Below are positions 55,295-63,652 of a stretch of DNA of 64,000 nt, one piece after another. The notes under the pieces are model-generated. The model did no database searches. It had not been told where the DNA came from and saw only the letters and a program-made list of their open reading frames with translations. Position numbers and translations under genes: made by a program. Origin of the DNA: Rubrobacter marinus (GTDB taxonomy: Bacteria; Actinomycetota; Rubrobacteria; Rubrobacterales; Rubrobacteraceae); NCBI RefSeq assembly GCF_011492965.1, contig NZ_CP045121.1, forward strand, positions 372,001 through 436,000, given 5' to 3'. Each line of letters begins with the position of its first letter. The stretch's first letter is position 1.

Positions 55295-56494
55295 CTACGC
55301 CACCCGGGGAGGCAGCTGGTCGAACTCCTGCTCTTCCTCCCTGGTGGCTTCGGGAGGATTCTCCAACAATCCGATCTGATGTCTGAAGGTGACCACGTCC
55401 ACCTTCAGGAGATCTGCGGCCTGCGCATGACTCAACTCCTCCTCTTCGACGGCCGACTTCACCCATTCGAGGACGGAGATGGGGTAGCGCTCGAGGTACA
55501 GGGGACGACGCTCCGGTATGCGGAAGAGCCCGGTTTCCAGGCCCAACTGCCTGGCCATAGCGCTCGGGCTGTAGCCCTTCAGGTTCTCGTAATTCCACTC
55601 CGGAATGAGCCCCTCTTGCCGGAGCCGGTACAGCAAAGTGGCGTAGCTCACCTGGAAGTGTGCCGCCAAGCTCACCGCACGGTAGGGCTCGACTCCGTTC
55701 TCCTTCCAGCTCGGCTCGGCGAGCTCGCGGAGCGCACTGCTGGGAACCAGAAAGTGGGCGGCGAAGATGTCCGCGAACCTCTCCTTGGGGTCCCGATCCC
55801 CCTTGCGCGAGATCACCCCCACGGTCTGGTAGTGGAAGAGCGCGTGCGCGAACTCGTGCGCCATGGTGAAGGCCTGACGACCAGGAGCGGTATCCGCGTT
55901 GACGAGGATGCTGTAGCCTAGCTTCGGGTGGTTGTAGAAGGCCCCGGATACCCCCTCGCTGCCCCGGCCTATATCGCCCAGCGGGGCACGGTACACCAGC
56001 GCCACTTCCGCCTCCTCGAAGAAGGCGTAGAGGTCCACCGGCGCGGTGGTCAGGTCCAACCAGTAGTACTCCCGCACCGCTGCCGCCAGCTTGGGGGCCC
56101 TGCGTGCGTCGACGACCATCTGGCCCTCGTCCAGGTCGCGCGGGGGCCTCGAAGGCCCTGGAAGCTCCTGGCCCACGTCCTCCAGAAACTCTGCCCAGTC
56201 GTCGAGGAAGTCGAGCCAACGCTCGACTTCCAACTTCGCCTCCGCGTCCCAATCCAGCTCGCCGTAGAGGGCTTCTCGCTCTCTCCTCTCGTCGAGCTCC
56301 TCCTCGCCGAGCAGGTAGCCTACGTTAGCCCGGTACAGTCGGGCCAACTCCTCAAGCTGCCTCAAACTCGGAACGCGGGCTTCGGTCTCCCACATGCTGA
56401 CCAGCTCCCGCTTCGCGCCTATGGCGCGAGCCGCAGCTGCCTGGGTCAACCTAGCCCTGTCTCTTCGCTCCCTTAGTCGACTACCTAGCCCCAC
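55295..56494 (-). CDS. XRE-HTH plus ImmA/IrrE metallopeptidase (antitoxin/regulator)
   Basis: 399 aa. Residues 1-62 form a Cro/C1-type HTH (LTQAAAARAIGAKRELVSMWETEARVPS). Around 150-330 lies the ImmA/IrrE peptidase domain with zinc motif H213-E-F-A-H217 and a later ERFADIFAAHFLVP. These fused proteins control mobile elements or serve as antitoxins that are cleaved or act by proteolysis. It is the first gene of a two-gene unit with the PIN-like toxin. Its upstream region contains four TTACAC repeats that are likely its own operators. Confidence 0.85.
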   Translation of the reverse strand: MGLGSRLRERRDRARLTQAAAARAIGAKRELVSMWETEARVPSLRQLEELARLYRANVGYLLGEEELDERREREALYGELDWDAEAKLEVERWLDFLDDWAEFLEDVGQELPGPSRPPRDLDEGQMVVDARRAPKLAAAVREYYWLDLTTAPVDLYAFFEEAEVALVYRAPLGDIGRGSEGVSGAFYNHPKLGYSILVNADTAPGRQAFTMAHEFAHALFHYQTVGVISRKGDRDPKERFADIFAAHFLVPSSALRELAEPSWKENGVEPYRAVSLAAHFQVSYATLLYRLRQEGLIPEWNYENLKGYSPSAMARQLGLETGLFRIPERRPLYLERYPISVLEWVKSAVEEEELSHAQAADLLKVDVVTFRHQIGLLENPPEATREEEQEFDQLPPRVA

Positions 56495-56551
56495 CGTCCG
56501 ACCTCCTCCGCCTTCTTCCCGACTTGTATCTTACCGTCAAGGGCGAAGTAG

Positions 56552-56680
56552 TTACACGACTCCCCAATGTACTTGTTGCCCATAAGACCGTGCTTCTAGC
56601 CTCTGAACGAGGTTCAGTTACACCCGCATTGACAGTATAGCGCAGCTCAGTTACACTGCATAAAGAAGTAGTTGTTACAC
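56552..56680. promoter_or_regulatory. Four TTACAC operator-like repeats
   Basis: TTACAC occurs at 56552, 56618, 56651 and 56675 in the 213-base gap between the divergent XRE gene and the small basic protein. Three have the longer core AGTTACAC. The copy at 56651 overlaps the plus-strand -10. They are good candidates for binding by the XRE protein, autoregulating both directions. Confidence 0.45.
56629..56657 (+). promoter_or_regulatory. Promoter of the small basic protein gene
   Basis: TTGACA (56629-56634), 17-bp spacer, TACACT (56652-56657). It is followed 50 bases later by an unusually complete Shine-Dalgarno (AAAGGAGGTGAT, 56689-56700). Confidence 0.5.
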
Positions 56681-56707
56681 TCCCCCGGAAAGGAGGTGAT
56701 GGCTGAG

Positions 56708-56830
56708 ATGGCGGCAGATAGAAGGGCGGGCAAAGGCATCCCCCACGTTGGGAAGCAGCCCAGGGACCGCAACAAGGACGGCTCGTGGCGCAAAAAGCGC
56801 TCCGACGCCGGCAAGCCTCGTAAGAAGTAA
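56708..56830 (+). CDS. 40-aa highly basic protein
   Basis: A 40-aa ORF rich in Lys and Arg (GKQPRDRNKDGSWRKKRSD, then GKPRKK) and lacking hydrophobic segments. AAAGGAGGTGAT is a near-perfect complement to the 16S 3' end. The start is taken as ATG 56708, because the ATG at 56699 overlaps that site. It is divergent from the XRE/PIN toxin-antitoxin operon and shares its operator region, with its own promoter and terminator. Function unknown; the charge suggests nucleic-acid binding. The tail resembles the basic ends of small phage or plasmid proteins. Confidence 0.65.
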   Translation: MAADRRAGKGIPHVGKQPRDRNKDGSWRKKRSDAGKPRKK

Positions 56831-56831
56831 C

Positions 56832-56889
56832 GGGAAGGGCATAGCTCTGGCGAGCATCACTATGAGGCTCTCGGAGCTATGCCCTTCCC
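56832..56889 (+). terminator. 16-bp perfect hairpin terminator
   Basis: GGGAAGGGCATAGCTC (56832-56847) pairs perfectly with 56874-56889 around a 26-nt loop, starting two bases after the stop codon of the basic protein. No T-run follows, but length, perfection and position support a terminator. Confidence 0.6.
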
Positions 56890-56949
56890 TCCGCAAGTAC
56901 AGAACGGCTGGGAACGTGTCGGCTCTACCGAGAGAGAAGGAGAAGACGG

Positions 56950-58346
56950 ATGGCGCATGCCGAGGGCGTACTGCCCGACGAAGTAATCAGGGACCACCGG
57001 GCGGAAGCCCTACTCGTGTTCGCCTCATTGAGGGCGGATCTCGACCGTGCCGGTGTCGAGACTTGGCTCCGTAAGGCGAGCGAGCTGGTCGCGCAACTCA
57101 CCGCCCCGGTAAGGGGCGAGCGCGTGGCTAGCGTCGCCGTCGGGCTCGGGCCCACCTTCTTCGTGACCGGTACCTCGCCGCGCTTCGGTCTGGAGCAGAA
57201 AATGCCTGTCGGTCTAACCTCGCCGCCACTCGTTCAGGGCGTTGTCGACCCTGCCGCGGCTGCGCAGGACGTCCTCTTCTACATTATGACCACCTCGGAG
57301 GCCGCGGCGGCTCGGTTCATCGAAGGGCTGTCGGGCACGCGTAGCCTCGGCCTGGTAAAGACGAGCGTGGAGCGCGGTTTCCAGCGCGAGGACGGCAGGG
57401 AGCTCTCGGGTTTCAAGGACGGTGTTCGAAACGTCCCGGGCAACCTCGGCGCCGAGTGGCTTTCGTGAACCGCGACTTGGCGCCCGACGAGCCCCATTGG
57501 GCCGAGGACGGCACTTACATGGCGTATCTCAAGGTGAGGCAGGACCTCGACCGCTTCAACGCGCTCCCGGTGGCGGATCAGGAGCAGATCATCGGTCGCA
57601 GGAAGACCGACGGCTCGCGCCTGGATCTGCAGGCGGGAACAGATCCTCGTACGGAAGGCGAGTTCGTGGCGCCCACGCCGAGCCCGAACTCGCACGTTCG
57701 CAAGACGGGGCCTCGCGGGGCGTTGCACGACCGGACCTTGATCTTCCGCCGCGGAGTTCCGTACCTGAACATCAGGGAAGACGGCGGCCTCGACGGCGGT
57801 CTGCAGTTCGTGAGCTTCCAGTCCTCGCTCGACGCCTTCGAGGTGATGCTGAACAAGTGGGAGTTCAACCCCAACTTCCCCGCGGCTGGGAGCGGGATGG
57901 ACAGGCTGTTCATCGAGGGCTACGCGACCATCGAGAAGGCCGGCTTCTTCTTCGTGCCCCCGCGCGACAACCGCTTCATCGGCGCCAGCATTTTCGATCC
58001 GCCCCCGACAGCAGGTAGGTCCAGGGGGCCGGGACGCATTGTTATACGCAAGCGCGTAATCGACGCCTCCGGCAACCGAGTTCTGGCAGAGGTCGGCGGC
58101 ATCGGGTTCCAGGTCTTCCAGGCCGACACCAACCAGCCAATAGGCGGGGTCTTCATGACAGACTCCGCCGGACACGCCGTGTCTGACGACGTGCCACTCA
58201 ACACGCCGCTCGTGCTGCGCGAGGTCAGTACTCCTGCGCACCTCGAGCCGATGCCGGAGCATACGTTCACGGTCACTCAGCGGCGTCAGCTCGTGAAGCT
58301 CGACAACCGCGTCCGACCAGGGCCCGCCCCAGGTTACGGCGGCTAG
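56950..58346 (+). CDS. DyP-type peroxidase with C-terminal SpaA-like domain (single-base frame break)
   Basis: 465 aa when one base is restored near 57460. DyP motif GFKDGVRN (Asp157) in the first part; in the second part the proximal haem histidine in SPNSHVRKTGPRG and the arginine of FRRGVPY. After about residue 360 an extra ~95-residue domain follows (GRIVIRKRVIDASGNRVLAEVGGIGF, LVLREVSTPAHLE, FTVTQRRQLVKLDN). It resembles the SpaA/Cna-B prealbumin-like fold of surface proteins. That fusion is uncommon. RBS AGAAGGAGAAG precedes the ATG. Part of the accessory island. Confidence 0.8.
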
Positions 58347-58386
58347 GGGATGCGCCGGCGACGAGGTGGCAAAACCGAGTAGCCGG

Positions 58387-59313
58387 TCATCGCTTTTTCG
58401 AACGCGCGACCCGCGCTCGTAGCAGATCCGCGTGCCTACTGGAATATGCTCGGTGTTTGCCCTCTCCATACAGCTTGAGCTTCCTCGCGGCATCTACCAC
58501 GGAGAGCTCTACCGCCAACTCCCTCGACGACACGGGCGGGAACATGAAGGAGCGCACGCGCGATCGGCCAACGATCACGCGGTCGGGTGCAACGGGCAGG
58601 ACGGCTAGCGCTACCTCGTAGCCTCGCGGCTCGGTGACCGCGACCTCGTCGGGGACGGGACGCTGGCAGGCGCCCTTCTTGTACGAGCGCACGATGAAGG
58701 CACGATACGGTAGGAAAGGGTCGTACGGTCTATGCACTATCATCTGGCCCTGGTGCTCCATCAGCAACCTAACCTGCTCCTCGGGCTCCAGGTTGTCGAT
58801 CGCGACTAAACGGCCCCCGTCCATGTATCCGAAGCCGAGGATGTTCGAGTAGAAGAAAGGCTCGTCCAAGGGAACCGATCCGTCCTCCTGAGCAGCATAA
58901 AACGCCTCCTGCATGAACCACACCTCGGCGAACCACCCCAGCAGACTAAACCTACCGACTCCGCGCCTCAGGTAATCGGCGTCGACCCTGAGCAGGGGCA
59001 AGCCCAGCTTGTCGCACAGCGAGCGCTTGAGCTCGTCGCGGGAGATCGTCTTCGAATCGTTCTCGTGATGTGACCCGTCGAACTCGACGGCGAAGAGGGG
59101 CAGCGAACGTTTGTCCGCGACCACAAAATCGAAGTGGGCCCGTAGCGCGTAGCCGTATTCTTCATCGGATAGGCCACTAGATTGCACATTGAGGGCATCG
59201 GCAACCCGCACCTTCGGAAAGACCCTAGCACCATGCTCGGTGGCCGCTTTCCAGAGTTCCTTCTCCGTGGCTGCTTCGTTAGAGTTGACGAGGATCTTCT
59301 TGCGGCGATCCAT
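58387..59313 (-). CDS. DUF2726-domain protein, PD-(D/E)XK-like nuclease candidate
   Basis: 308 aa from the ATG at 59313 with AGGAGGG upstream. The centre (residues about 72-125) matches DUF2726: FDFVVADKR, LPLFAVEFDGSHH, RDELKRSLCDKLGLPLLRV. The D..E-x-D..K arrangement resembles the catalytic core of restriction-endonuclease-like folds. The C-terminal half has no recognisable domain. It lies head to head with an HNH nuclease, so a defence or genome-maintenance role is plausible but unproven. Confidence 0.65.
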   Translation of the reverse strand: MDRRKKILVNSNEAATEKELWKAATEHGARVFPKVRVADALNVQSSGLSDEEYGYALRAHFDFVVADKRSLPLFAVEFDGSHHENDSKTISRDELKRSLCDKLGLPLLRVDADYLRRGVGRFSLLGWFAEVWFMQEAFYAAQEDGSVPLDEPFFYSNILGFGYMDGGRLVAIDNLEPEEQVRLLMEHQGQMIVHRPYDPFLPYRAFIVRSYKKGACQRPVPDEVAVTEPRGYEVALAVLPVAPDRVIVGRSRVRSFMFPPVSSRELAVELSVVDAARKLKLYGEGKHRAYSSRHADLLRARVARSKKR

Positions 59314-59462
59314 CTCCGACCCTCCTGTTCTAAGTGTATCTAACGATCCTACGTCCGCGAGAACTGCACCTCTCAAGCATCATCGCATAGGGGTTCATCG
59401 TGGTGGAGCAGTGCCTGCTTGGCCTTTTTTGGACTAGCGTAAGAAGGAACACAAGAGCTAAC

Positions 59463-60449
59463 ATGCCGTCTATACCGATGAATCTTGGCACAGATGATTA
59501 CGCGCACCTCTTCGCCCGGCTACGGACCAACAGGAACCGCAAGGTGTGGTCCGAGCTCACGGCTCATCAGGCCCCGCACAAGCCCATCCTGCTTCTGTGC
59601 GTCCTCGACCTCTTCGACTCCGGCGGTTTCTCCTCGAACCTCGTCGAAATTTCGGAAGATATCGCGGAGTTGTTCGGCCGGTACTGGGAGCGCATCCTGC
59701 CCTTCGGCCGCACGGGCAACCTCGCGTTGCCCTTCTTCCACCTGAGGAGCGAAGAATTCTGGCACCTGCTCCCGAGGAACGAGGCCGCCGGAATCGGCCC
59801 GCAGATAACGTCCCTGGCCCGGCTCCGGGAAGAGGTCATCGGGGCCCGCTTGGACGGGGAGCTCTACGATGCGATCCGCTCGAAGGAGAACCGCGACCGG
59901 CTTCGGAGCGTCCTGATCGAGACGTACTTCTCGCCGGAAGCGAGGCGACCCCTCGTCGAGCAGAGCGCCATCAACCGCGGCGCCTTCGTCTACAGCGAGG
60001 AGCTGCTGAAGCGCCCCAGGGACCCTAAAGTGCAGGAGACGCTGTCCATCGAAGAAGCGTACCGTCCCGCCGTCCGCGACGGCGGGTTCCGGCGGGCCAT
60101 CGTCAACGCGTACTCCCACCGCTGCGCCCTGTGCGGCATCCGAGTTCGCACGCTCGACGGGCGCACCGCGGTCGCAGCGGCGCACATCGTACCGTGGAGC
60201 GAGACGCAGGACGACCGCCCGGCCAACGGCCTGGCGCTGTGCAGGACGTGCCACTGGACCTTCGACGAGGGCCTGCTCGGGGTTTCGCAAAGCTACGAGG
60301 TCCTGGCCTCCCGGCAACTCGGCGTCCCCGACAACCTCCCCGGCTACCTGACGAGCCTGGAAGGGCGCGCCATCTTCCACCCCTCGGCGGAGGCGCATCG
60401 GCCCGATCTCCGTTCCCTGGAGTGGCACAGAGAAAACGTGCTGAGGTAG
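59463..60449 (+). CDS. HNH endonuclease (COG3440-type putative restriction endonuclease)
   Basis: About 328 aa from the ATG at 59463; a longer GTG start at 59400 is possible. The N-terminal half (HKPILLLCVLDLFD, then SLARLREEVIG) is the recognition region seen in ScoMcrA/COG3440-like enzymes. The C-terminus carries a zinc-bound HNH nuclease: CALCGIRV, AAAHIVPWSE, NGLALCRTCHWTFDEGLL. It resembles Mrr/McrA-type modification-dependent restriction enzymes. No methyltransferase is adjacent, which agrees with a type IV restriction role (inference). Confidence 0.8.
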   Translation: MPSIPMNLGTDDYAHLFARLRTNRNRKVWSELTAHQAPHKPILLLCVLDLFDSGGFSSNLVEISEDIAELFGRYWERILPFGRTGNLALPFFHLRSEEFWHLLPRNEAAGIGPQITSLARLREEVIGARLDGELYDAIRSKENRDRLRSVLIETYFSPEARRPLVEQSAINRGAFVYSEELLKRPRDPKVQETLSIEEAYRPAVRDGGFRRAIVNAYSHRCALCGIRVRTLDGRTAVAAAHIVPWSETQDDRPANGLALCRTCHWTFDEGLLGVSQSYEVLASRQLGVPDNLPGYLTSLEGRAIFHPSAEAHRPDLRSLEWHRENVLR

Positions 60450-60665
60450 GGGAATGCCAGGCTACGGTTCTCGACAGCAACGGCCGAGAACATACAGGAT
60501 ATTTCGGCGATCGGGCTGGAAGCAAACGGGCCGCAAATGGAAATACGGCGCGCCAGAAGGTCCGGCGGCGCGAGGACCTCCAGGCTACGCCTCACCCGGT
60601 AGACCGGCCTGGGCGGCCCTACCGCGGGGAGCGGGGCATCAGCCACCGGCGACGAAGGCACGCGG

Positions 60666-61082
60666 TTGGACACCAACCTCTTCGTGTACGCCCACGACGC
60701 TTCGGCCGGGCCGAAGAGGGAGGTGGCCAGGGACCTGATCGCCGGCCTGTGGCGGGAACGCTCCGGCTGCCTGAGCGTGCAGGTCCTCCAGGAGCTGTTC
60801 GTCAACCTGACACGCAAGGTCCCCAGGCCGCTGCCCTCGCGCGACGCCGCCGCCTTGGTGGAGGACTCTCCGCCTGGAGGGGTCCACTCGCCGGGCCCCC
60901 GCGACATCCTCTCCGCCGTGGAGCTGCACGAGCAGATGAGCGTCTCCTTCTGGGACGCCATGATCCTAACCAGCGCCCGCTCCTTTGGGTGCTGCGTCTT
61001 CTACTCCGAGGACCTGGGCGCAGGACATAGCTACGATGGGGTGCGGGTCGTGAACCCTTTCGCATCTGAAACCGGAGGATAA
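60666..61082 (+). CDS. PIN-domain toxin (VapC-like)
   Basis: 138 aa from a TTG at 60666. LDTNLFVYAHDA carries the first Asp; then VQVLQELFVNLTRKV, ISFWDAMI-like SVSFWDAMILTSARS and YSEDLGAGHSYDGVRVVNPF complete the acidic site. A typical VapC ribonuclease. The expected antitoxin would lie in 60450-60665, where only short, unrecognised reading frames are seen; the true start may also be slightly upstream. A compact hairpin follows immediately. Confidence 0.75.
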   Translation: MDTNLFVYAHDASAGPKREVARDLIAGLWRERSGCLSVQVLQELFVNLTRKVPRPLPSRDAAALVEDSPPGGVHSPGPRDILSAVELHEQMSVSFWDAMILTSARSFGCCVFYSEDLGAGHSYDGVRVVNPFASETGG

Positions 61083-61084
61083 AG

Positions 61085-61104
61085 GGCGTCTTCGGCGACG
61101 CCCC
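61085..61104 (+). terminator. Compact hairpin after the PIN toxin gene
   Basis: GGGCGTC (61085-61091), loop TTCGGC, GACGCCC (61098-61104), beginning three bases after the stop codon. The UUCG-type loop makes it very stable. Confidence 0.6.
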
Positions 61105-61534
61105 GCGGCGCCACCGGCGGGGCTCCTCTCGACGAGCAGCGCCATCGGCCTTCGTCCCCCTCCCTCGGCTGCGACCACCTCCCTGCCGGTACGCAAAACC
61201 GTAATGCCGCAAGACCTGCCTCGCGCCAAAGCCGCCCTCGATAACAACTTGCGCGTTCGCAGGCGACCGTTGCACTACCCTCCGCTTCCGGTCTTCCGTC
61301 GGCGCCACAGACGACACACCTCCCGGAATCTCGAGCCGCCCGTAGTTTCGCGCAGGGCCATCGCCAGAGAGCAGAGGCTGCCTCCGAAGCGCAAAGACCC
61401 AAGACGATGAGCCAATTACACCCCCTACTTTCGTCGCCCAAAACCCCCCCAAAGTAGGGACAACTTCCGGTGTCGGTTCGAGAAGATTCATCCATAAGGG
61501 AGGACAGGGCTCACCTGGTGAGGGGAGGCATGCG
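61105..61534. other. Intergenic region, nothing recognised
   Basis: 430 bases before the next gene, without a coding region I can support. Its base composition is like the surroundings. The last ~30 bases hold the ribosome binding region of the following gene. Confidence 0.4.
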
Positions 61535-62950
61535 ATGGAAGAGGACAACCGGAGAGAAAGCGTGGGAGGAGTCGGAGGCTTCCGCGGAAAGGAGGTCGGC
61601 GTGGTCGGCACGATGGCGCCCCAAGACGCACGCATGAGGGAAGAGCTCGAGAAGCAGCGTCGGAGGTTGTCGGAGGAGTTAAAGGAGCTCTTCGGACCCG
61701 CCTTCGGCCCGGGGGTGGAGGCGTACGGCCGCTCGTTCGCCGAGCGCCTCTCCGAGGACGAGGCCCTGCTCGCCGAGGTACGCGAGCGTTTCGAAGAGGG
61801 CAGGGCGGAGGGCCGCTTCCCGGCCCTGCGGGAACTTTTGTCCGAAATGAACGACGAGGCCCGCGACGAGTTCTTCGAGGACGGATGGGTCGGGGTCTTG
61901 CTGCCCGCGCCGCCGAGGAACCCCTGGGATCACGCGCCCTGGAACGGCAACCTTGAGGCCTACCGCGAGGACCTCTACGCCGGCATGACCTTCGGCATAC
62001 CCGACCTGCGTCCCTTCGCCCAGGAGTGGATGGAGGAGCTGGTGAGGGTCGGCTACCACGGCATGGAGGAGTCGATGAGCCTGCCCCTCAAGCAGCAGGC
62101 GGGCGACCTCTCCGCGGTCCCGAAGCCCCTGCCGCTCTACGAGGAGGCCTACCCCGTGCGCATCGGCGAGGCAGGGAAGGTCTACTGGCTGCAGCTCGAC
62201 GCGGGCCGCTCCGAGCGCGGCTACGGGGAGATAGCCGTCTCCGACGAGCCCCTGCGCTCCGACAGGGCCATCTTCGCCGCGATGACCTCCCTCGAAGGGC
62301 GAACCTTCGACACGGAGAAGTTGCGCCGGGTCTTGCCCGGAATCATGCCCTCCTACGGCGAGTCCTTCTGGGACCGCTGGATGGCGGTCCTCGGCGCCAG
62401 GGGCGCCCCCACGGGCCTCGCAGAAGACCTGGAGTCCCTCCGCTACCACGCAGCCCTCGACTACGTCCTCGCCGTCCTCCGTTACCACCGCCCCGGCTTC
62501 GACGATCTGCCCCTCCAAGAGAGGACGGCCCTCGTCGTCGAAACCTGCTCCTACGTTAACGCCTACCTCGAAGGGTTGCGCAAGCTCATGTCCTTCGTCG
62601 AGTACGGCACGCCGGGTCGGCGCATACCGCCCGCAGCCACCAGGCTCATAAACCGCGACATAAAGGCCGCCGTCCTCAAGGACGTCGAGGGCCTGACCTA
62701 CCGCGAGATCGGCCGCGAGCTCGGCGTTCCTCCTCCCGACGACATCGCCCACAAGGGCGACCACCCCACCGTTCGCAAGATGGTCCGGCGTGCGAGGTCG
62801 GTCCTCAAGGGGGCTCTGGGCGCGGAAGGCTGGGAGGCGCAGGCCCAGATCATGAAGGTCAGGGCGGCGCGCCGTCTCTCCGACACCGATGCCGAGCGTC
62901 CCGAGGAGGAGCGTCCCCGTGACGAGAAAGGCGAGCCCGGCATAGCCTGA
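61535..62950 (+). CDS. Hypothetical protein, C-terminal sigma-r4-like HTH
   Basis: 471 aa, unknown family. The N-terminal half is acidic and helical (KQRRRLSEELKELF, RERFEEGRAEGRF). The middle contains PWNGNLEAYREDLYAGMTF. Near 390-430 a helix-turn-helix pattern appears: LTYREIGRELGVPPPDDIAHKGDHPTVRKMVRRARSVL. The tail is charged and probably disordered. An in-frame ATG at 61613 is an alternative start; GAGGGGAGG supports 61535. Its position before MerR-like and primase-like genes suggests a role in a mobile element. Confidence 0.6.
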   Translation: MEEDNRRESVGGVGGFRGKEVGVVGTMAPQDARMREELEKQRRRLSEELKELFGPAFGPGVEAYGRSFAERLSEDEALLAEVRERFEEGRAEGRFPALRELLSEMNDEARDEFFEDGWVGVLLPAPPRNPWDHAPWNGNLEAYREDLYAGMTFGIPDLRPFAQEWMEELVRVGYHGMEESMSLPLKQQAGDLSAVPKPLPLYEEAYPVRIGEAGKVYWLQLDAGRSERGYGEIAVSDEPLRSDRAIFAAMTSLEGRTFDTEKLRRVLPGIMPSYGESFWDRWMAVLGARGAPTGLAEDLESLRYHAALDYVLAVLRYHRPGFDDLPLQERTALVVETCSYVNAYLEGLRKLMSFVEYGTPGRRIPPAATRLINRDIKAAVLKDVEGLTYREIGRELGVPPPDDIAHKGDHPTVRKMVRRARSVLKGALGAEGWEAQAQIMKVRAARRLSDTDAERPEEERPRDEKGEPGIA

Positions 62951-63028
62951 ACCCGCGCTTTACCCCGGAATTCGGCGACCCTTCGGATTCCGGTACTCCG
63001 GCCGCACCCCCTCCCGTACCTTCGTCGC

Positions 63029-63244
63029 ATGGACGAAAAGGACGCAAAACAGCGCACCACCTACAGAACCTCGGAGGTCGCTCGCGAGCTCGGCATTTCC
63101 GTCGAGTGGCTCAGGAAGGGCGAGGAGCGAGGCTTCTTTCCTCCCGCCCGTCGCGACCCCACGAACGGCCACCGCTACTACACCCGGAAGGACATCGAGC
63201 ACCTGCGCAACCGGCGCACCGCGAGGAACGGCGATGGACGGTAA
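63029..63244 (+). CDS. MerR-family helix-turn-helix protein
   Basis: 71 aa: YRTSEVARELGISVEWLRKGEERGFFPPARRDPTNGHRYYTRKDIEHLRNRR is a complete MerR-like winged HTH with the 'NGHRYYT' wing. No effector domain, so likely an element-encoded regulator or excisionase. The next gene starts inside its end (ATG at 63234). Confidence 0.75.
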   Translation: MDEKDAKQRTTYRTSEVARELGISVEWLRKGEERGFFPPARRDPTNGHRYYTRKDIEHLRNRRTARNGDGR

Positions 63245-63443
63245 GCCGTCCGGAGCCGGTCCCCTCGCCGTGCGCATCGAGAGACTGGAGCTAGAAGAGC
63301 GGGACGCGGTCCGCAGGCGCGACTGGTCCACCGCCAGGGGCATCGCCCAGGAGCGGGCCGCGCTCAAGGAGGCCCACCACCACGCCCTTGCGAAGCGGGA
63401 GGCGGAGCCCGGCCGCAACTCGCGCGTGGGGAGGAGGGCATGA
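63234..63443 (+). CDS. Small hypothetical protein of mobile element
   Basis: 69 aa, Arg/Glu/Ala-rich and predicted helical (RIERLELEERDAVRRRDW, then ALKEAHHHALAKRE). No known family. It overlaps both neighbours (11 bases with the MerR-like gene, 4 with the next), so it is probably translated as part of the same operon. An alternative reading is spurious, but the tight overlaps favour a real gene. Confidence 0.5.
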   Translation: MDGKPSGAGPLAVRIERLELEERDAVRRRDWSTARGIAQERAALKEAHHHALAKREAEPGRNSRVGRRA

Positions 63444-63652
63444 CCACGATCCCCAACACCTCCTCGGCGGAAGGGAGGCCGTACGAACTCGTCGTCTTCG
63501 ACGTCCGAGTCCCCGGCGCCACCGAGCGTCTTGTCTCCGAGCGCGCGGCCTGGCGAGAGGACGCGACCGTAGAGCCGCTCGGCCCCGACCATGCGGCGCT
63601 CATCGTTCGCGCCGGCGGAGCGGCCCGGATGCACAACCGGAGGGCGGCGTGA
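63440..63652 (+). CDS. Small hypothetical protein of mobile element
   Basis: 70 aa. Starts with ATGA overlap to the preceding stop. Contains ELVVFDVRVPGATERLVSERAAW, which could be a small alpha/beta fold; no family is recognised. Its own stop overlaps the GTG of the primase-like gene. Operon context supports it. Confidence 0.5.
   Translation: MTTIPNTSSAEGRPYELVVFDVRVPGATERLVSERAAWREDATVEPLGPDHAALIVRAGGAARMHNRRAA

Noticed and set aside
56832..56889. The 16-bp inverted repeat as transposon ends
   Set aside because: The 26-bp interior is too short, and it begins two bases after a stop codon, where a terminator is expected.
60454..60738. 94-aa frame upstream of the PIN toxin as its antitoxin
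   Set aside because: It overlaps the toxin start in another frame, is Pro/Gly/Arg-rich and has no DNA-binding or antitoxin motif.
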